This document shows positions 9,859 through 21,000 of a stretch of 64,000 nucleotides of DNA, one piece after another. The stretch's first letter is position 1, and the number at the start of each line of letters is the position of its first letter. Source of the stretch: Epithemia pelagica (Eukaryota > Bacillariophyta > Bacillariophyceae > Surirellales > Surirellaceae); contig OX337235.1 in NCBI GenBank assembly GCA_946965045.2, forward strand, positions 620,001 through 684,000, given 5' to 3'. The notes under the pieces are model-generated. The model searched no databases. It worked only from the letters and a program-made list of their open reading frames with translations, and had not been told where the DNA came from. Position numbers and translations under genes: made by a program.

Positions 9859-12800
9859 GGGGGCTTATACCAGTCTCAGTATTGGGTACATGGTTGTGTA
9901 AGAAAACGGCATGTGAAACGGCCATGGGCCAGAGCGCCGGATCGGCCAATTCTGGCCACTGTATGGCAGAGTGTAACATCATGGTGCGTGCAATCCACAT
10001 AATTGTTTGTATTGCCCTTTCAGCTATTCCGGCATGATGATGTGCCCCGACTCCTGCGAACCGCAAAATTTGAGCAAAGTTCTCAAGCGATTGGGAGTAG
10101 GATTTTGAGGTGAAAGCAGCTCCGTTGTCCGTTAGGTATTTGAGAGGAACTACACCCACTTCTCTACAAAATAGCTCAAAGGATCCTTTAACACTAAGCG
10201 TTTCATGAGTGTTAAGGTGTGATTGAAATCCTATCCATGTATACCCCGAGGCGTGATCGACAAAGATCGCGCCGCCCACATAAAGGTTGTCAACTTTTGA
10301 CTTCCCCCGAGAGTCAAATCTTCGTCCTTTTGTGGAGCACACAAAATGATCTACAGAGATACATTGTCCAGGATGGAGGTTGCCATCTTTGGTGACTCCT
10401 CGTCGATCCTTGACAATGGTTGTTGTCGAACCGGGTTCGGTGCGACGACGTTGTTTCCCAAATTGGCATGCTGCGCATAATGGTAAGTCTTGCAAAAGAG
10501 ATGCAGCTTGTGAGTGTAAGCGACGAGTCTTTTCTGTTGTTGCAAGGATACCAGTGCGCATCAAGAACTGTACCTTGCGAAAGTTAAGATGTCCAAGTCT
10601 GTAATGCCATTTGAGTAATTCCTTTTGAGGAGCGGTAAGATTTTCATTGTGTTGTGATACTTCGTTCACTGTTGTGTTGAGAGCTACCGAGCCAGTCATC
10701 ATGTTCTGCTTGTCGTACCCAAACGACATGGGCAGATTGTTGCTGGGATTCACCATGACAGTGACTTCTCGGCGGGATTCATCTCCTGGAATACCGGTTA
10801 AGGTAAGTGTGTAACCGTCTTGAATTATTTTCTCGCCGAAGTATGTTTGAAGTAACGATTGCGTCGACAAAAGTCTAACCGATGTTTTTGGTACTAGGAA
10901 CGCAGGGAGTTTGAGCGATCGGGGCATACCATTGGTGTCCAGGATCGTCCAAACAACTGTTCCACGGGCAGTAGCTTTCATCCGGTTGGCGATGCCCTTT
11001 ACTTGAAGACTTGGCAAAGAGCGAATCGGTCCCACAAAATCTTTCTCGTCGTTGGTAATGCAGACACTGGCCCCAGAGTCCCAGATAATTGGATAAGAGG
11101 CGTGTGAAGGCATAGAAGAGCGAAGTTTCGATGGATCCTGGAGTGCTGCTCTCAAGGCTTGTTGGGTGATATGTTCCCAAGGATGATGGTTCAACTCGGT
11201 GGTTGAGTGGTGGCAACGTGGTGGTTCCTGCAAGAGCATGGCCATTCCCATGAATTTGTTCTGGTTGAGTGGCGATGCAGGGTAGAAGTTGGGTACTTGA
11301 GGAAACGGTACGTTGCTTAAATTGCAGCAAAAGTTGCTGCTGTTTCTAGTATTCGATCTCTGACGGGTGTTGCCTGTCAGGTTGATAGTTGGTTCGGCGG
11401 AGGTCGACGGCTGGAAGCAAGAGGTACTGCGCCGGTTTTTGCAGCGGTGACTCGTCGGCATCCTGCGACGGTTGGTCGGTGGTGTGGAGGTCATGGCGCT
11501 CGGCGGTCGGTTGGGTACACGGCGGCGCTTGCGGTTGTGCCGGCTTGATCCGGAGTAAACGTGCCTGTTGTTCGTCGTGTTCCTGTTTCTCCCTCGCAGC
11601 GGAGTGACATGGCCTCGGAAACCCAGAGGGCCACCCGTCTCGGTGGATGCTGACAATCCCAACAATCTGCAAACCAACACAACAATCAACCTCAAAGCGG
11701 AGAAACAAAATCCAACAATCAAACTTGGAGGTGGAAGAGATCGTGGCTTTGAGCGGATTGGATTGCGGGTGTGGATGCGAGCGAGTCGGTACTTGAATCG
11801 GTTGACATGGTAGTTGGGGTGGTGTCCGAACCATGGTGAGTCAGGATAGCGAGAAGAGACGCGCCGAATGACCACCAAAACAACAATCCAACATGAGAGC
11901 CAAGTGATGATGGCAGGCATGAAGGATGGATGAGTCACGTATGAGAGCAGTAAGAACCATAGACCTGTATATAAGTCGTAGATTCCTGTTAGAAAATGGC
12001 TTAGACCGATGTAAATTGTAGTCTTTCCTTCATTGTAATAGGTGTCAGCTCCCGTAGAGGGTGAAGCGGTAGGGTAGAGCCACTGGATCACAGGTAGGAC
12101 AAGGACAAGGTGGGCGAGTGCAACTAAGAAAAGGTGCAGCCACGCAGAAGTTTCTGCCGTAGGTGTCTCGTCCGACTCACGCGCCAGCCGATCATCAAAA
12201 TCGCGACGGACCGGCGAAGGGGTCACGTGTCCGAACCTGAATGGGGTGTAGTGGACTTCTACGCATTTCCCTACCAGAGAATCCTCGTCGGATGATACTG
12301 TTTCGTCCATAGTGTCAATTGGGACGTTTTGTCGGTCCTGGGGACCTCCCTCCGATTCATTATTCTTGATCCAGAAATTTTGGGTCTCATTTTTAGAACA
12401 ATCGTCGACCCATGCCATGTTGGCAAAGTATTTGGTGAGCGGCACGGTTTTTGCTGAGTCGCCACCACTGCTTGCTGTGTCTGCATCGGTAGGTACGTAC
12501 TTCTCCCCAAGAGTGTTGTTGGGTGTAAACGAAGTAGAAGACAAACTGTCTGCACTACTCTCACGATGTGTTCGGAGTTGTGTTGATGCAGGTGTAAAGC
12601 GATGGCCAATGGACGACGTGTCCATCGGTTGAATATCGAAGCAAGGCATCATCGGTCCAGGAGGAATGGGGAACATGCCAGGGAAAGAGTGTTCCGGTCG
12701 AGGGTGATTTGGGATCAAAGTCCCATCGACATAGTATCCCATTGCCCATTCTTCTTCCTTGACACGCTGATATGCTTCAGCGACGGTAAGTTTTGGTTCA

Positions 12801-15187
12801 CGCCATGCATTGGCAAAGACTGTTTTTGCTGCACGTTCGTATCTCATTCCATCACGTTTTGCCTGTTCTGCTTCGAGAACGAATTGTTCAGACGAGTAAC
12901 GAGCAATTGGCTGCTGCATGGTGAGTTTTCGTCGCGAAGGCAGTTGCGGTGGAGGAGACGGAGCTTGGTGTGCCAGCGCAAAGGGTGCTGATGGCCGTGG
13001 CGGAAGCGGTGGCTGTGGAAGAATTGGTGAGATGGCAGGGAGTTTCTTTTCAAGGCTAGGTGGTCGTCCCTCCTGCAGCATTTTGAGAGGGGCATTCATA
13101 TCATCGACGGACAAATCCATGCTGGCTTCTGGCGTACGGTAAGTGTCATTATTTGCCATGCTGGTGTCTTTTGTGTCTTGATCCATGCTTTCATAGCTCT
13201 CATTGACTGCTGCTGCTGCCTGGATTTCTTTGTCGTACAAACCTTCGAGGAAACGTTGGGTTTCCAAATCGGAGAATTTGACAGCTTCAGAATCGAGGGC
13301 AGACAGAGATGGTCCCAGTTCCTCCCACTTGTTGAAATACTTCGGCTCGTTTCCAAAGTCAGGTTCAATGGAAGTTGAGGTAGGTTCCGTGGTATTGATT
13401 GTGCTTGTTGTGTTGCAAGAAGAAGAGTCTTGCATGTCGCTTGTGGTTGTCTCACTGTCTTGTTCTTCTTGTTCCAATGCTGCTGAGGTAATGCGATCAG
13501 GCGTTACCAGGTTCAAGGTATTGGATGAGAAGAGGGACGAGGAGGTTGATGACCCATCGTCCATTTCTTCTTCGGTGTCAACGATTTGGGTCAAATTGAC
13601 CACAAGATTGTACGCACAAAGGTTGTACTCGTCGTCCGTCTCGGGGCAATCCACATCAGTTTTAGCGTCGTCCATGTTGGGAGGACACTTCACACAAACA
13701 CAATTTGCTTCAAAATCGTCGTGGTCGAAGAGCCAAGAGTGCTCTTTGTTGACCATTTCGTAAGTATTCGCATCATCAAAGCCGTTTTTCTCGATGTATG
13801 CTGCCCATGCTGCCGGTTCCATTTCTAACTTGTTTGCTTGATGCTGTTTGGAACTCGACTTGTTGGATTTGAAACCAACAATATGCTCACTGGTTTTGTG
13901 AGTTGGATTCCAGTTGGTGCATTTTCCGCACCAATACATGGGCTTTCCGTCCACCATCCGCATTTCTGGTTCCCCTTCTTTGGGAGGGATGCGGCGCCAG
14001 TTGTTATCGCTGGAAGAGGTACGTTTCGTGAAGTTGTTGTTGTTTTTGTTTTTGTTGTTGTTCTTCCCCTTCTCACGAACGTATGTCTTCTTGTTCCCGG
14101 GTGTGTTCATTTGCTGAACAAGAGCGTTGGCTTGAATGGACTTGGTCTGTTTTCCTTTCTTGGAAACTGTGGCATTGTTAGCACCATACGATGTTGGTGG
14201 TGCCTTGGAATCCCGGTGAGTGCTCTTTGCGCTCCATTCCCCGCGCTTTACACTAACCCAATATTTGCTGTTTGCCTCTTCGATCACGTGCATATAGAGC
14301 AGCTTGTTTGTGGTCATGTATTGATCCGCTGCTGCACGGTCGAGAAACCGAATGTGATCGACACTGTCCTGGACAGACTTGTTCAGGAGCAGGAGAGAAA
14401 ACTTCGGAGTCGGCGGCCATTCTGCTTTCAAAATGTTTGTGAGCAGGCTCGCCGTGAGGGTGTGGTCGTAAAGACCAGCGGCGGTAAGAGATCGGGCCTT
14501 TGCGGCGAAATCGGTGGTAAGTGCAGTGATGTCATGGCCGGTGTAGTTGTGCGGGTCCAATGAACGCATCTCACTTTTTACGATTTCCCAATGTTCGATT
14601 GAGTCGTCCGTAATAATCCGGACGATGATCATGAACAGCTCCGGAAAGGATGCAACGTCGCGGGATTGGTCCTCCACTTCCCGTCGAAATGTCTTATCCA
14701 ATGAGTCAAGTAAGTAGTCTTGCGCCGCGGCATCGTTGTTGGCGTCATACTTATCATACTTGCTCACCTGTTGTTTCATTGCTTCGTGAACCTTTGTGTG
14801 AGTGAACCGTGGGTGTTCGGTAACGATGTTGAGCATGGAGGACTTACTGAGTGGATCGAGTAAGTACATAATCGTATCCATGCCGTGTTTCGTGAAATGG
14901 CGGACTAATTCATCTTGGAGTCTTGAAAAATCGCCTTTCTTCTTATCGAACTTTTCTACAGGGCCAGTCACCCGATCAAGGTACCGCTTGTCGGTAAAGG
15001 TACGTAGCTGGAGACTGCGGACTGGATGGTCCTTGGCTTTGTGGTCTAACCCTTTCCAATCTGGTTTGGGTTTACCGCCAGTCCAGGGGACGTACGTGTC
15101 CTTGCTGGATTGAACGAGGCCGCCCATTCTGGGACGGTCGGGCACAAAGACATCAGTGTCTTGTTGGGGAGAGTCTTCACCTGACAT
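9584..15187 (-). CDS. Copia element 1 Gag-protease-integrase polyprotein
   Basis: The frame starts at ATG 15,185-15,187 and runs 1,867 codons; codons left of about 9,850 are out of frame after a deletion. Gag occupies the start, with a CxxC...H cluster (MYWCGKCTNWNPTHKTSEH, about 13,930) and long acidic Ser/Thr-rich stretches. About 11,660-12,160 encodes three or four hydrophobic segments (for example WLHLFLVALAHLVLVLPVIQ) and then an Arg-rich stretch, unusual for Gag. The aspartic protease motif IIWDSGASVC is at about 11,075. Integrase has the HHCC region (WHYRLGHLNF, then LCAACQFGKQ) and DDE residues in ISVDHFV, LTDNGAAF and GIAERAIQ. The frame breaks just after SPHDVFTRVP. Confidence 0.85.
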   Translation of the reverse strand: MSGEDSPQQDTDVFVPDRPRMGGLVQSSKDTYVPWTGGKPKPDWKGLDHKAKDHPVRSLQLRTFTDKRYLDRVTGPVEKFDKKKGDFSRLQDELVRHFTKHGMDTIMYLLDPLSKSSMLNIVTEHPRFTHTKVHEAMKQQVSKYDKYDANNDAAAQDYLLDSLDKTFRREVEDQSRDVASFPELFMIIVRIITDDSIEHWEIVKSEMRSLDPHNYTGHDITALTTDFAAKARSLTAAGLYDHTLTASLLTNILKAEWPPTPKFSLLLLNKSVQDSVDHIRFLDRAAADQYMTTNKLLYMHVIEEANSKYWVSVKRGEWSAKSTHRDSKAPPTSYGANNATVSKKGKQTKSIQANALVQQMNTPGNKKTYVREKGKNNNKNKNNNNFTKRTSSSDNNWRRIPPKEGEPEMRMVDGKPMYWCGKCTNWNPTHKTSEHIVGFKSNKSSSKQHQANKLEMEPAAWAAYIEKNGFDDANTYEMVNKEHSWLFDHDDFEANCVCVKCPPNMDDAKTDVDCPETDDEYNLCAYNLVVNLTQIVDTEEEMDDGSSTSSSLFSSNTLNLVTPDRITSAALEQEEQDSETTTSDMQDSSSCNTTSTINTTEPTSTSIEPDFGNEPKYFNKWEELGPSLSALDSEAVKFSDLETQRFLEGLYDKEIQAAAAVNESYESMDQDTKDTSMANNDTYRTPEASMDLSVDDMNAPLKMLQEGRPPSLEKKLPAISPILPQPPLPPRPSAPFALAHQAPSPPPQLPSRRKLTMQQPIARYSSEQFVLEAEQAKRDGMRYERAAKTVFANAWREPKLTVAEAYQRVKEEEWAMGYYVDGTLIPNHPRPEHSFPGMFPIPPGPMMPCFDIQPMDTSSIGHRFTPASTQLRTHRESSADSLSSTSFTPNNTLGEKYVPTDADTASSGGDSAKTVPLTKYFANMAWVDDCSKNETQNFWIKNNESEGGPQDRQNVPIDTMDETVSSDEDSLVGKCVEVHYTPFRFGHVTPSPVRRDFDDRLARESDETPTAETSAWLHLFLVALAHLVLVLPVIQWLYPTASPSTGADTYYNEGKTTIYIGLSHFLTGIYDLYTGLWFLLLSYVTHPSFMPAIITWLSCWIVVLVVIRRVSSRYPDSPWFGHHPNYHVNRFKYRLARIHTRNPIRSKPRSLPPPSLIVGFCFSALRLIVVLVCRLLGLSASTETGGPLGFRGHVTPLRGRNRNTTNNRHVYSGSSRHNRKRRRVPNRPPSAMTSTPPTNRRRMPTSHRCKNRRSTSCFQPSTSAEPTINLTGNTRQRSNTRNSSNFCCNLSNVPFPQVPNFYPASPLNQNKFMGMAMLLQEPPRCHHSTTELNHHPWEHITQQALRAALQDPSKLRSSMPSHASYPIIWDSGASVCITNDEKDFVGPIRSLPSLQVKGIANRMKATARGTVVWTILDTNGMPRSLKLPAFLVPKTSVRLLSTQSLLQTYFGEKIIQDGYTLTLTGIPGDESRREVTVMVNPSNNLPMSFGYDKQNMMTGSVALNTTVNEVSQHNENLTAPQKELLKWHYRLGHLNFRKVQFLMRTGILATTEKTRRLHSQAASLLQDLPLCAACQFGKQRRRTEPGSTTTIVKDRRGVTKDGNLHPGQCISVDHFVCSTKGRRFDSRGKSKVDNLYVGGAIFVDHASGYTWIGFQSHLNTHETLSVKGSFELFCREVGVVPLKYLTDNGAAFTSKSYSQSLENFAQILRFAGVGAHHHAGIAERAIQTIMWIARTMMLHSAIQWPELADPALWPMAVSHAVFLHNHVPNTETGISPHDVFTRVPCRREEATPLEAKIYSLPTYGVKYATCQYCSISLKSSNWLYYAPVPCSVRRLVQHYCHVCRPASGLCIRTLVSPVWRFCISIYH

Positions 15188-15593
15188 GGTGTTGGAAGCA
15201 ACAATCAGCCGCTTTTGGGAAGAACGAGACGCGTCGGTTTGCTGGGCAGAGCCAGAGAGAGGTGCGGTCTGTTGCTGGGGTTCTTGCTGGGTGTTTGCAA
15301 GATCAGGTGGTACACTGAGTGGAGGCTCAGTGGGGTCAGTCCGATTCGGGTCAGGAGTGGTGTCAGACTCGTCGACACTCTCTGCTGTTACGAGTTCGAA
15401 ACTGCCAGCGCCACTAGAGGTAGGAGAGTCTTGGTCTTCCTCCGTTGTGGCTACGGGGTGGATGCCTTGCTAGGGATGTCCACTCCTTGCGCGCGTATAG
15501 ATGCCGTAGTAAGAGGTGAACCTTATAGAGTTCTCCCTCTTGGTAATATAATAGTCGATCGATCAGGAAACGTCTGGTTTACCAGCCTTATTT
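15188..15593 (-). other. 5' leader of copia element 1
   Basis: Sequence between the primer-binding site and the gag ATG. No protein motif was seen; plus-strand frames here are shadows. It presumably carries the RNA leader and packaging signals. Confidence 0.5.
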
Positions 15594-15607
15594 GGGCTCA
15601 GCAACCA
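15594..15607 (-). other. Primer-binding site of copia element 1
   Basis: On the minus strand TGGTTGCTGAGCCC directly follows the 5' LTR; its complement ends in CCA as a tRNA 3' end would. The tRNA was not identified. Confidence 0.55.
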
Positions 15608-16339
15608 CTTAATGTAAACAGATATCTAGGTGTTGGTAAAGACACGTGTTAGATATAGGTGGGGTAGTCAATATAGCTCGGGTAGCCAACCTACTGCGGT
15701 GAAACGACGATGGGGCCCTCACCTTCGAATCAGCAACTAGGTCGACTCTCTTTCACAAACAGTTTGGTTACAAACTTTTGGTTTATAAAAAGAGTGAGCT
15801 TATTCTAAGATGAAAAGTGATTTTGGAGCTGGTTTGATCTCCTCGATCCTCTAGGTATGGAACTTGTTCTATTTGTTCCATAGAGCAGTTCTTTTTGTTC
15901 TGTGCACTAGTGGGAGATCTCACCTCTCCTATTGTATCTTGTTTTGGATCTTTACTCGATGGACTTACCTTTGACACTCTTCAGGTGGCCGGATGGCCTG
16001 CCTGAGATCCATTTGTTTTCTCAATATTGAGAGGAAGATTCGGTATCCGGTGGCTCGCCCGACATGCAAATATATGCGGCTGTATAGTGGGCTCGCGGTC
16101 TGGCAAGTTTTTATGTAAATAATATAGTAAGGCGTAAATCACGTAAAGTTCCTTAGTTTTGGCGAGCAGCGCGATCAGTACTCTAAAGCAGCTGCTCGAT
16201 GCGTTGAGGTTCAATTGACATGCGTTGAGGTGCAACGCCTGCTTCTGATCGGCATATGGCACGTCTGACCGCACGTCACGCATATAGCTAGAGGAAATAG
16301 TCTAATGTCTAGAGAGTCGAGAGCGGTATTCTATAACTC
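15608..16339 (-). repeat. 5' LTR of copia element 1
   Basis: 732 bp, nearly identical to 6,607-7,338. It should contain the element promoter on the minus strand. Its right end abuts the second ATGCA copy at 16,340-16,344, which is also the point where the host frame resumes. Confidence 0.92.
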
Positions 16340-18054
16340 ATGCATCAATGCTCAACAGATGGTACGCTGAGTAAGCTTACAGCGAATATTCGTCAATGCT
16401 TTCATCAATTTGAGGAGGATAGTCAAGAGATAGTCAAGTGCCAAGGAAGGTATTTCGCCAAGCACCGTATTATATGTGCTTTGCACGAATTCGCTAATTT
16501 ATCTCACATTCCTATCAAGGGAGCCGAAACGATGAAAGTTGAAGCAAAAGCTGGAATAAAGCAACATGCAATTTCAATCAAACAAATGATATCGGATGGA
16601 TCAGATCCACCAAAGATCGAAAGAGAGCTAAAAGCGTTGAGAAAGTCTGTATCAATTGACCATTTCACTGGAAACGAAGGTACATCCTGTCTTCATGTCA
16701 TTCAAAATATCCAAGAGGAAGAGGGCGAAGAGTTGGAAAGCGAAATACGAAACCTGATTGAGCACCGAGAGTACTCACGCGTCATCGATCTCCTGAAGCC
16801 CTACAAAAACTGCCGAACTACTCATACCAACAAGTGTCGTACAATTGTCTCCACAAATTTGCTCCGTATTCTTTATGAATCTTTCTCGGAACTCTCGGCT
16901 CGTAATATGAGCGGAGATGGTCTCGATACCGTCGCAGAAAACATAGCTGTCCTTAAGCGATTTTTGGACGGGCTTGGAGACTTTACTGTAGATTGCAGAC
17001 TTTCCTTACCGCGAGATATACGAAAACTCAAGACGAAGATCAATTCTTGCCTGTGCTTGATATGCTCAGATATGAAAGAGTCAGCGAAACGGCCAGACTT
17101 TGTCAGCCTCGGTACAGGAAAAATTGCTGTAAAAGCATTCTCGTCATCCAAGATTCATGTCTACATTTCGAAAGCAACTAGATCCCAAATGAACAATGCA
17201 TTGGCTGCTTTCAAGGAAGCAGTTGATTCCGTTTCACGTCATCTGGAGAATTTCGTTTCGTCTGGCTTGACAGAAGGCTCTTTGTTAGTTGGTGATCTAA
17301 TTAGTTTGCGCGAGGCCCGTGATCACGATTCCCAAACTCTGGAGGAACTCTCGACGATCTATACATCGATACAAAAAGATCTTATCAAGCAATTGAACGA
17401 GAAGTACAGGACTATATCAATGGCGGTTGAACGCCATATGTGTTTCGAAGAAGCCATAGCGTGGATGAGAGCACTTGGGCGACAGATGGACTTTGGTTTG
17501 CGCGACCATCTACGAACCAAGGACCTTGTTTTTGACATCAACGCACAGGTGGATCGTTGGCGTTCGCAGAAGACTGATTACGAGAAGGACTTGGAGTTTG
17601 AAGGAATTGACGCCGACATTAAGCTGGACAAATGGTCTCATTCCCTCGCTAGTTTGGATCCAAAGTCAAAGTGGTGGTTCCCCGGGTTCCTGCGGTCTGG
17701 GCGAGACAGTGCCTATTGGCGCCTTTGTTACACGCTTGAAACCAAGATAGAACGAGTTTTTATGTCTGGAAAAGCGGCACTATTAAGGAACAAAGATCAT
17801 GAAACGGCATAGGAGAAGATATCAATGTTGGACTTAATCAGCAAGAAGCTGGGTAAGAATGTCTCGAAATCTATTGTAGCTCGAGACGAATTGAAGAAAA
17901 TTGCATTGGATTCGTTTCTTTGCCTTTGCCGTGATGCCCAACATGCATTGGAGGTCGGAGGACTAAGTCATCAGTTCCAGCGGCTCTTCCCTGACTATCG
18001 AAATTTTGTTATCCATGTTCCGGTAGCAATGCTTTCAGATTCCGGAAAGAATGC
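16340..18054 (+). pseudogene. Middle part of the giant gene: helical region
   Basis: The frame resumes at the target duplication (MHQCSTDGTLSK) in phase with 6,606. It encodes mostly helical, charged sequence without a domain I recognise, with hints of repeats of the type LERELKALRK and DVVAENIAVLKRF. TAG at 17,810-17,812 interrupts it after NKDHETA; the same frame continues as EKISMLDLISKKLGKN, so this is a nonsense change and not the gene end. Near 18,055 the frame shifts again: AMLSDSGKNAF is in one frame and LFDKSKKYEELDKKIAELES continues in the next. Confidence 0.65.
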
Positions 18055-21000
18055 TTTCTCTTCGACAAATCAAAAAAATACGAAGAACTTGATAAAAAGA
18101 TTGCTGAGTTGGAAAGCTTATTAGAGTCATTTGACTTCCGGAAAATTAAGGAACCGGTTGAGCATCTGCGGTTGGATGGGGGCTTCATAGCAGATAGGTT
18201 CACACTGCTGCATGAGGAAGTGGAATGTTCCGAACATGCGAATGTTGATCGGTGGTTAGAAAAGATTCAGTCCCTTTCCATGACTCACTTTTGCCGTGGT
18301 CGCCGTCTTGACAAGATAAAGCATTTCGCCGTCCTCGGGTTGCCTCCTTCGGCTTCTCTGACGGACATCATCCAGACAAAGGAAACAATGGATGGACAAC
18401 TAAAAAGAAAGGGTGGCTACAAGAATGACAGCGAGTTGAGAGCGAAGTTACGAAAAGTTGAGATTGCTTATTTGGAGTTGACCAAATATGAGAGCACGGA
18501 CATTGAGAATGTTGCACAACCTTTTGATGATGTAGTCTTTTCTCTTGGAGATCGCCTGCGAAAGCGAACGAGAGAGTTGCTACAACAACAGAAATATCAT
18601 CAGGTCGAGCAGTTGCTGTTTAAACTGGATGGTCTGCATTTATTGGATGATCTAGTCAGTCCTCCGATGGAGTCAAACAAGACTTTACAAGCGGTAAGCC
18701 AATTGGTAAAACAGCACGTAGACGGGGTGAGGGTTGATGTAAATACGAACTGGTCAGAACGAAAATACAAGTCCGTCAATGAGAATATTGCTGATCTGAA
18801 ACAAATGGAGGCGAGTTTCAAGTCTTACCATGATATTTTTCCAACATCATGGAACACCGGAGTATTACGTGCTATCGAATCCGAGATTGAGTCGCTGGGC
18901 GCTCGGGCACGTGGCTTTCTGGAATCGAAAGTTACAGCGTACCAGAAGTTGGATGACTTTCGTCGATGCTTTGTACGGATGGGGTATGTCCTTGATGAAT
19001 TGGTTTGGTTCAAAGATATCACGAAATCGACGATGTATTCAGTCCTGGAGGCTTGTTTGAATGCTGATTGGGGCCACGGGTTCTTGTTTGAACTGGGACT
19101 TAGTCTACAACGAGGTGACGCAAATGCAGATGATGACGAGAATCGCATTTGTCAAATGATCGTTGCAGAGTTTAGTCATTTCAAGGAGGTTCAGACTATG
19201 GTGTGGAATGAAGAGACATGCCAGAAGCCTGCCGATGATACAGTTCATGATATACGAGGAGAGCAACGAAGTAGCTCAGGCACGAAAGAGTTGGACATTG
19301 ATAAGCACGAGCTGTTGAAGAAATTTTGGTCCTTTGAAGAGAAGTACAAGCTGTATTTGGCTGAATATCTGAATCCAGATGCAGATATAAATGAGCTTGT
19401 ACAAACAGTGGTTAGAGCAGCGACAAGTTTACAACCTATCAAATGTGCTGGTGGATGGACAACGGAGGTGAAAGAACGTCTTCCGTCGGTAGTGGCAGGT
19501 GTTTTTGCTGTATTTACGGTCCTCAAATCTTCTGCAACGTATAATCGAATTGGCAATGACGAACTAGGAGAAAAAATTCTCATGAAACCACACAACATCC
19601 AAGTCTTGACGATTCTGTCCATGTTTGGATGTGGTGATTTGACAAGCTCTAATCTTGAGAACCAAGTCATGCAGATCCGCACAGGTGAGGGAAAATCTCT
19701 GATTCTTGGTGCCTCGGCTGTTGTACTGGCGCTTTTTGGTTTCCGTGTTCGTTGCGTATGCTACAGCGAGTATCTTTCAAATCGCGACTACGAGTTATTC
19801 AAGGATTTGTTTGGATGTTTCCAGTTGACAGATAAAATCACGTACTCCAAGATCACGACACTTTCCGAAGATTGCACAAGAGCAAAAGGGGACATCCGCA
19901 AGTTGACCGGTGGCCTATTAAGAGGTTCTCTCGCCCATGATGGTACCGCGATTCGGACGACAGGACAAGGCGGCCTTGACGAGGAGATTTTGGTTGTGGA
20001 TGAATTTGATGTATTCTTTGGCTCCGACTTTTATGGCCAAACATATAATCAGGTTTACCAGTTGCAAGAAGACGAAATTGCTGAGATACTTAAATTCATT
20101 TGGGCGAACAACATGCGAGGAGGACCAAAACTGAAACTTGCGGATGTACAAAGAATCGAGCCATACCGTCACCTTGTGCAGAAGTATCCTGACTTTGCTT
20201 ATGTATTCGACAACGAAATTTTGTTGATGATTGATCAAGTGAAGAGAGTCGACGAGGAACCATACCATCTTGACGAAGTTACGGGACGCATCGGGTACAA
20301 AGTAATGGATACAATCGAGTACGATGTTACTTATGGATACTGTACGATGTTTGCATACCTCAAGGAAGCCGAAAAGGGAAAACTGCAGAATGCCGAGACA
20401 AGACTGGCGAATGTTCTTGCAAGGCCCGTGTCATGTGGACAGTTTTCGTATGCCGGTATCAGTCCACTTCGAATTCTAGGTGTTTCTGGAACAGTGGAGG
20501 CAATGGGTCAATACGAACACGATGTTCTGGCGAAGTATGGAATTGAAAGGTTTATCTACGTTCCGAGTGTCTATGGTCAATCCAATTTCAAATTTGACAT
20601 GGCTGGAGATGGTATATTCGTGGAACCATCGGTTAGCGATTTCTTTCACAAAATCACGGATGTCATTCTCGATGTGACGAAGCAAAGGAGGGCTGCGATC
20701 GTGTTCTTTCATGATAACTTGCGCTTACATGAATACAAACAAAGTTCATTCTTCAAGAGGCTTGGTCGTCGTCAAATTCGATTGCTGACAGAGGATATGA
20801 GCGCTGATGATAAAGGTTTTGTTGTGAAAAAAGCTGCGACGGCTGGTCAGATAACATTGTGTACAGCGTCGTTTGGTCGAGGAACAGATTTCTTTTGCAA
20901 GGATGATGTTGTGCAAAAGAATGGCGGTGTCCACGTCATCCAAGCTTTTTTGTCGGAGGAACTCAGTGAGGAGGTTCAAATCAGAGGCCGAACAGCTAGG

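Larger units (their letters stand above)
6607..16339 (-). mobile_element. Ty1/copia-type LTR retrotransposon 1, inserted in host exon
   Basis: A 9,733-bp element reading on the minus strand. It has 732-bp LTRs at both ends, a primer-binding site next to the right (5') LTR, a long gag-protease-integrase frame, a reverse transcriptase-RNase H frame and a polypurine tract next to the left (3') LTR. Domain order protease-integrase-RT-RNase H is diagnostic of copia. I count two differences between the LTRs (6,671 C versus 15,672 T; 7,075 A versus 16,076 G), so the insertion is recent. The LTR ends are not the usual TG...CA; the limits were set from the ATGCA duplication. An internal deletion with frameshift near 9,850 probably makes this copy non-autonomous. 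Confidence 0.93.
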
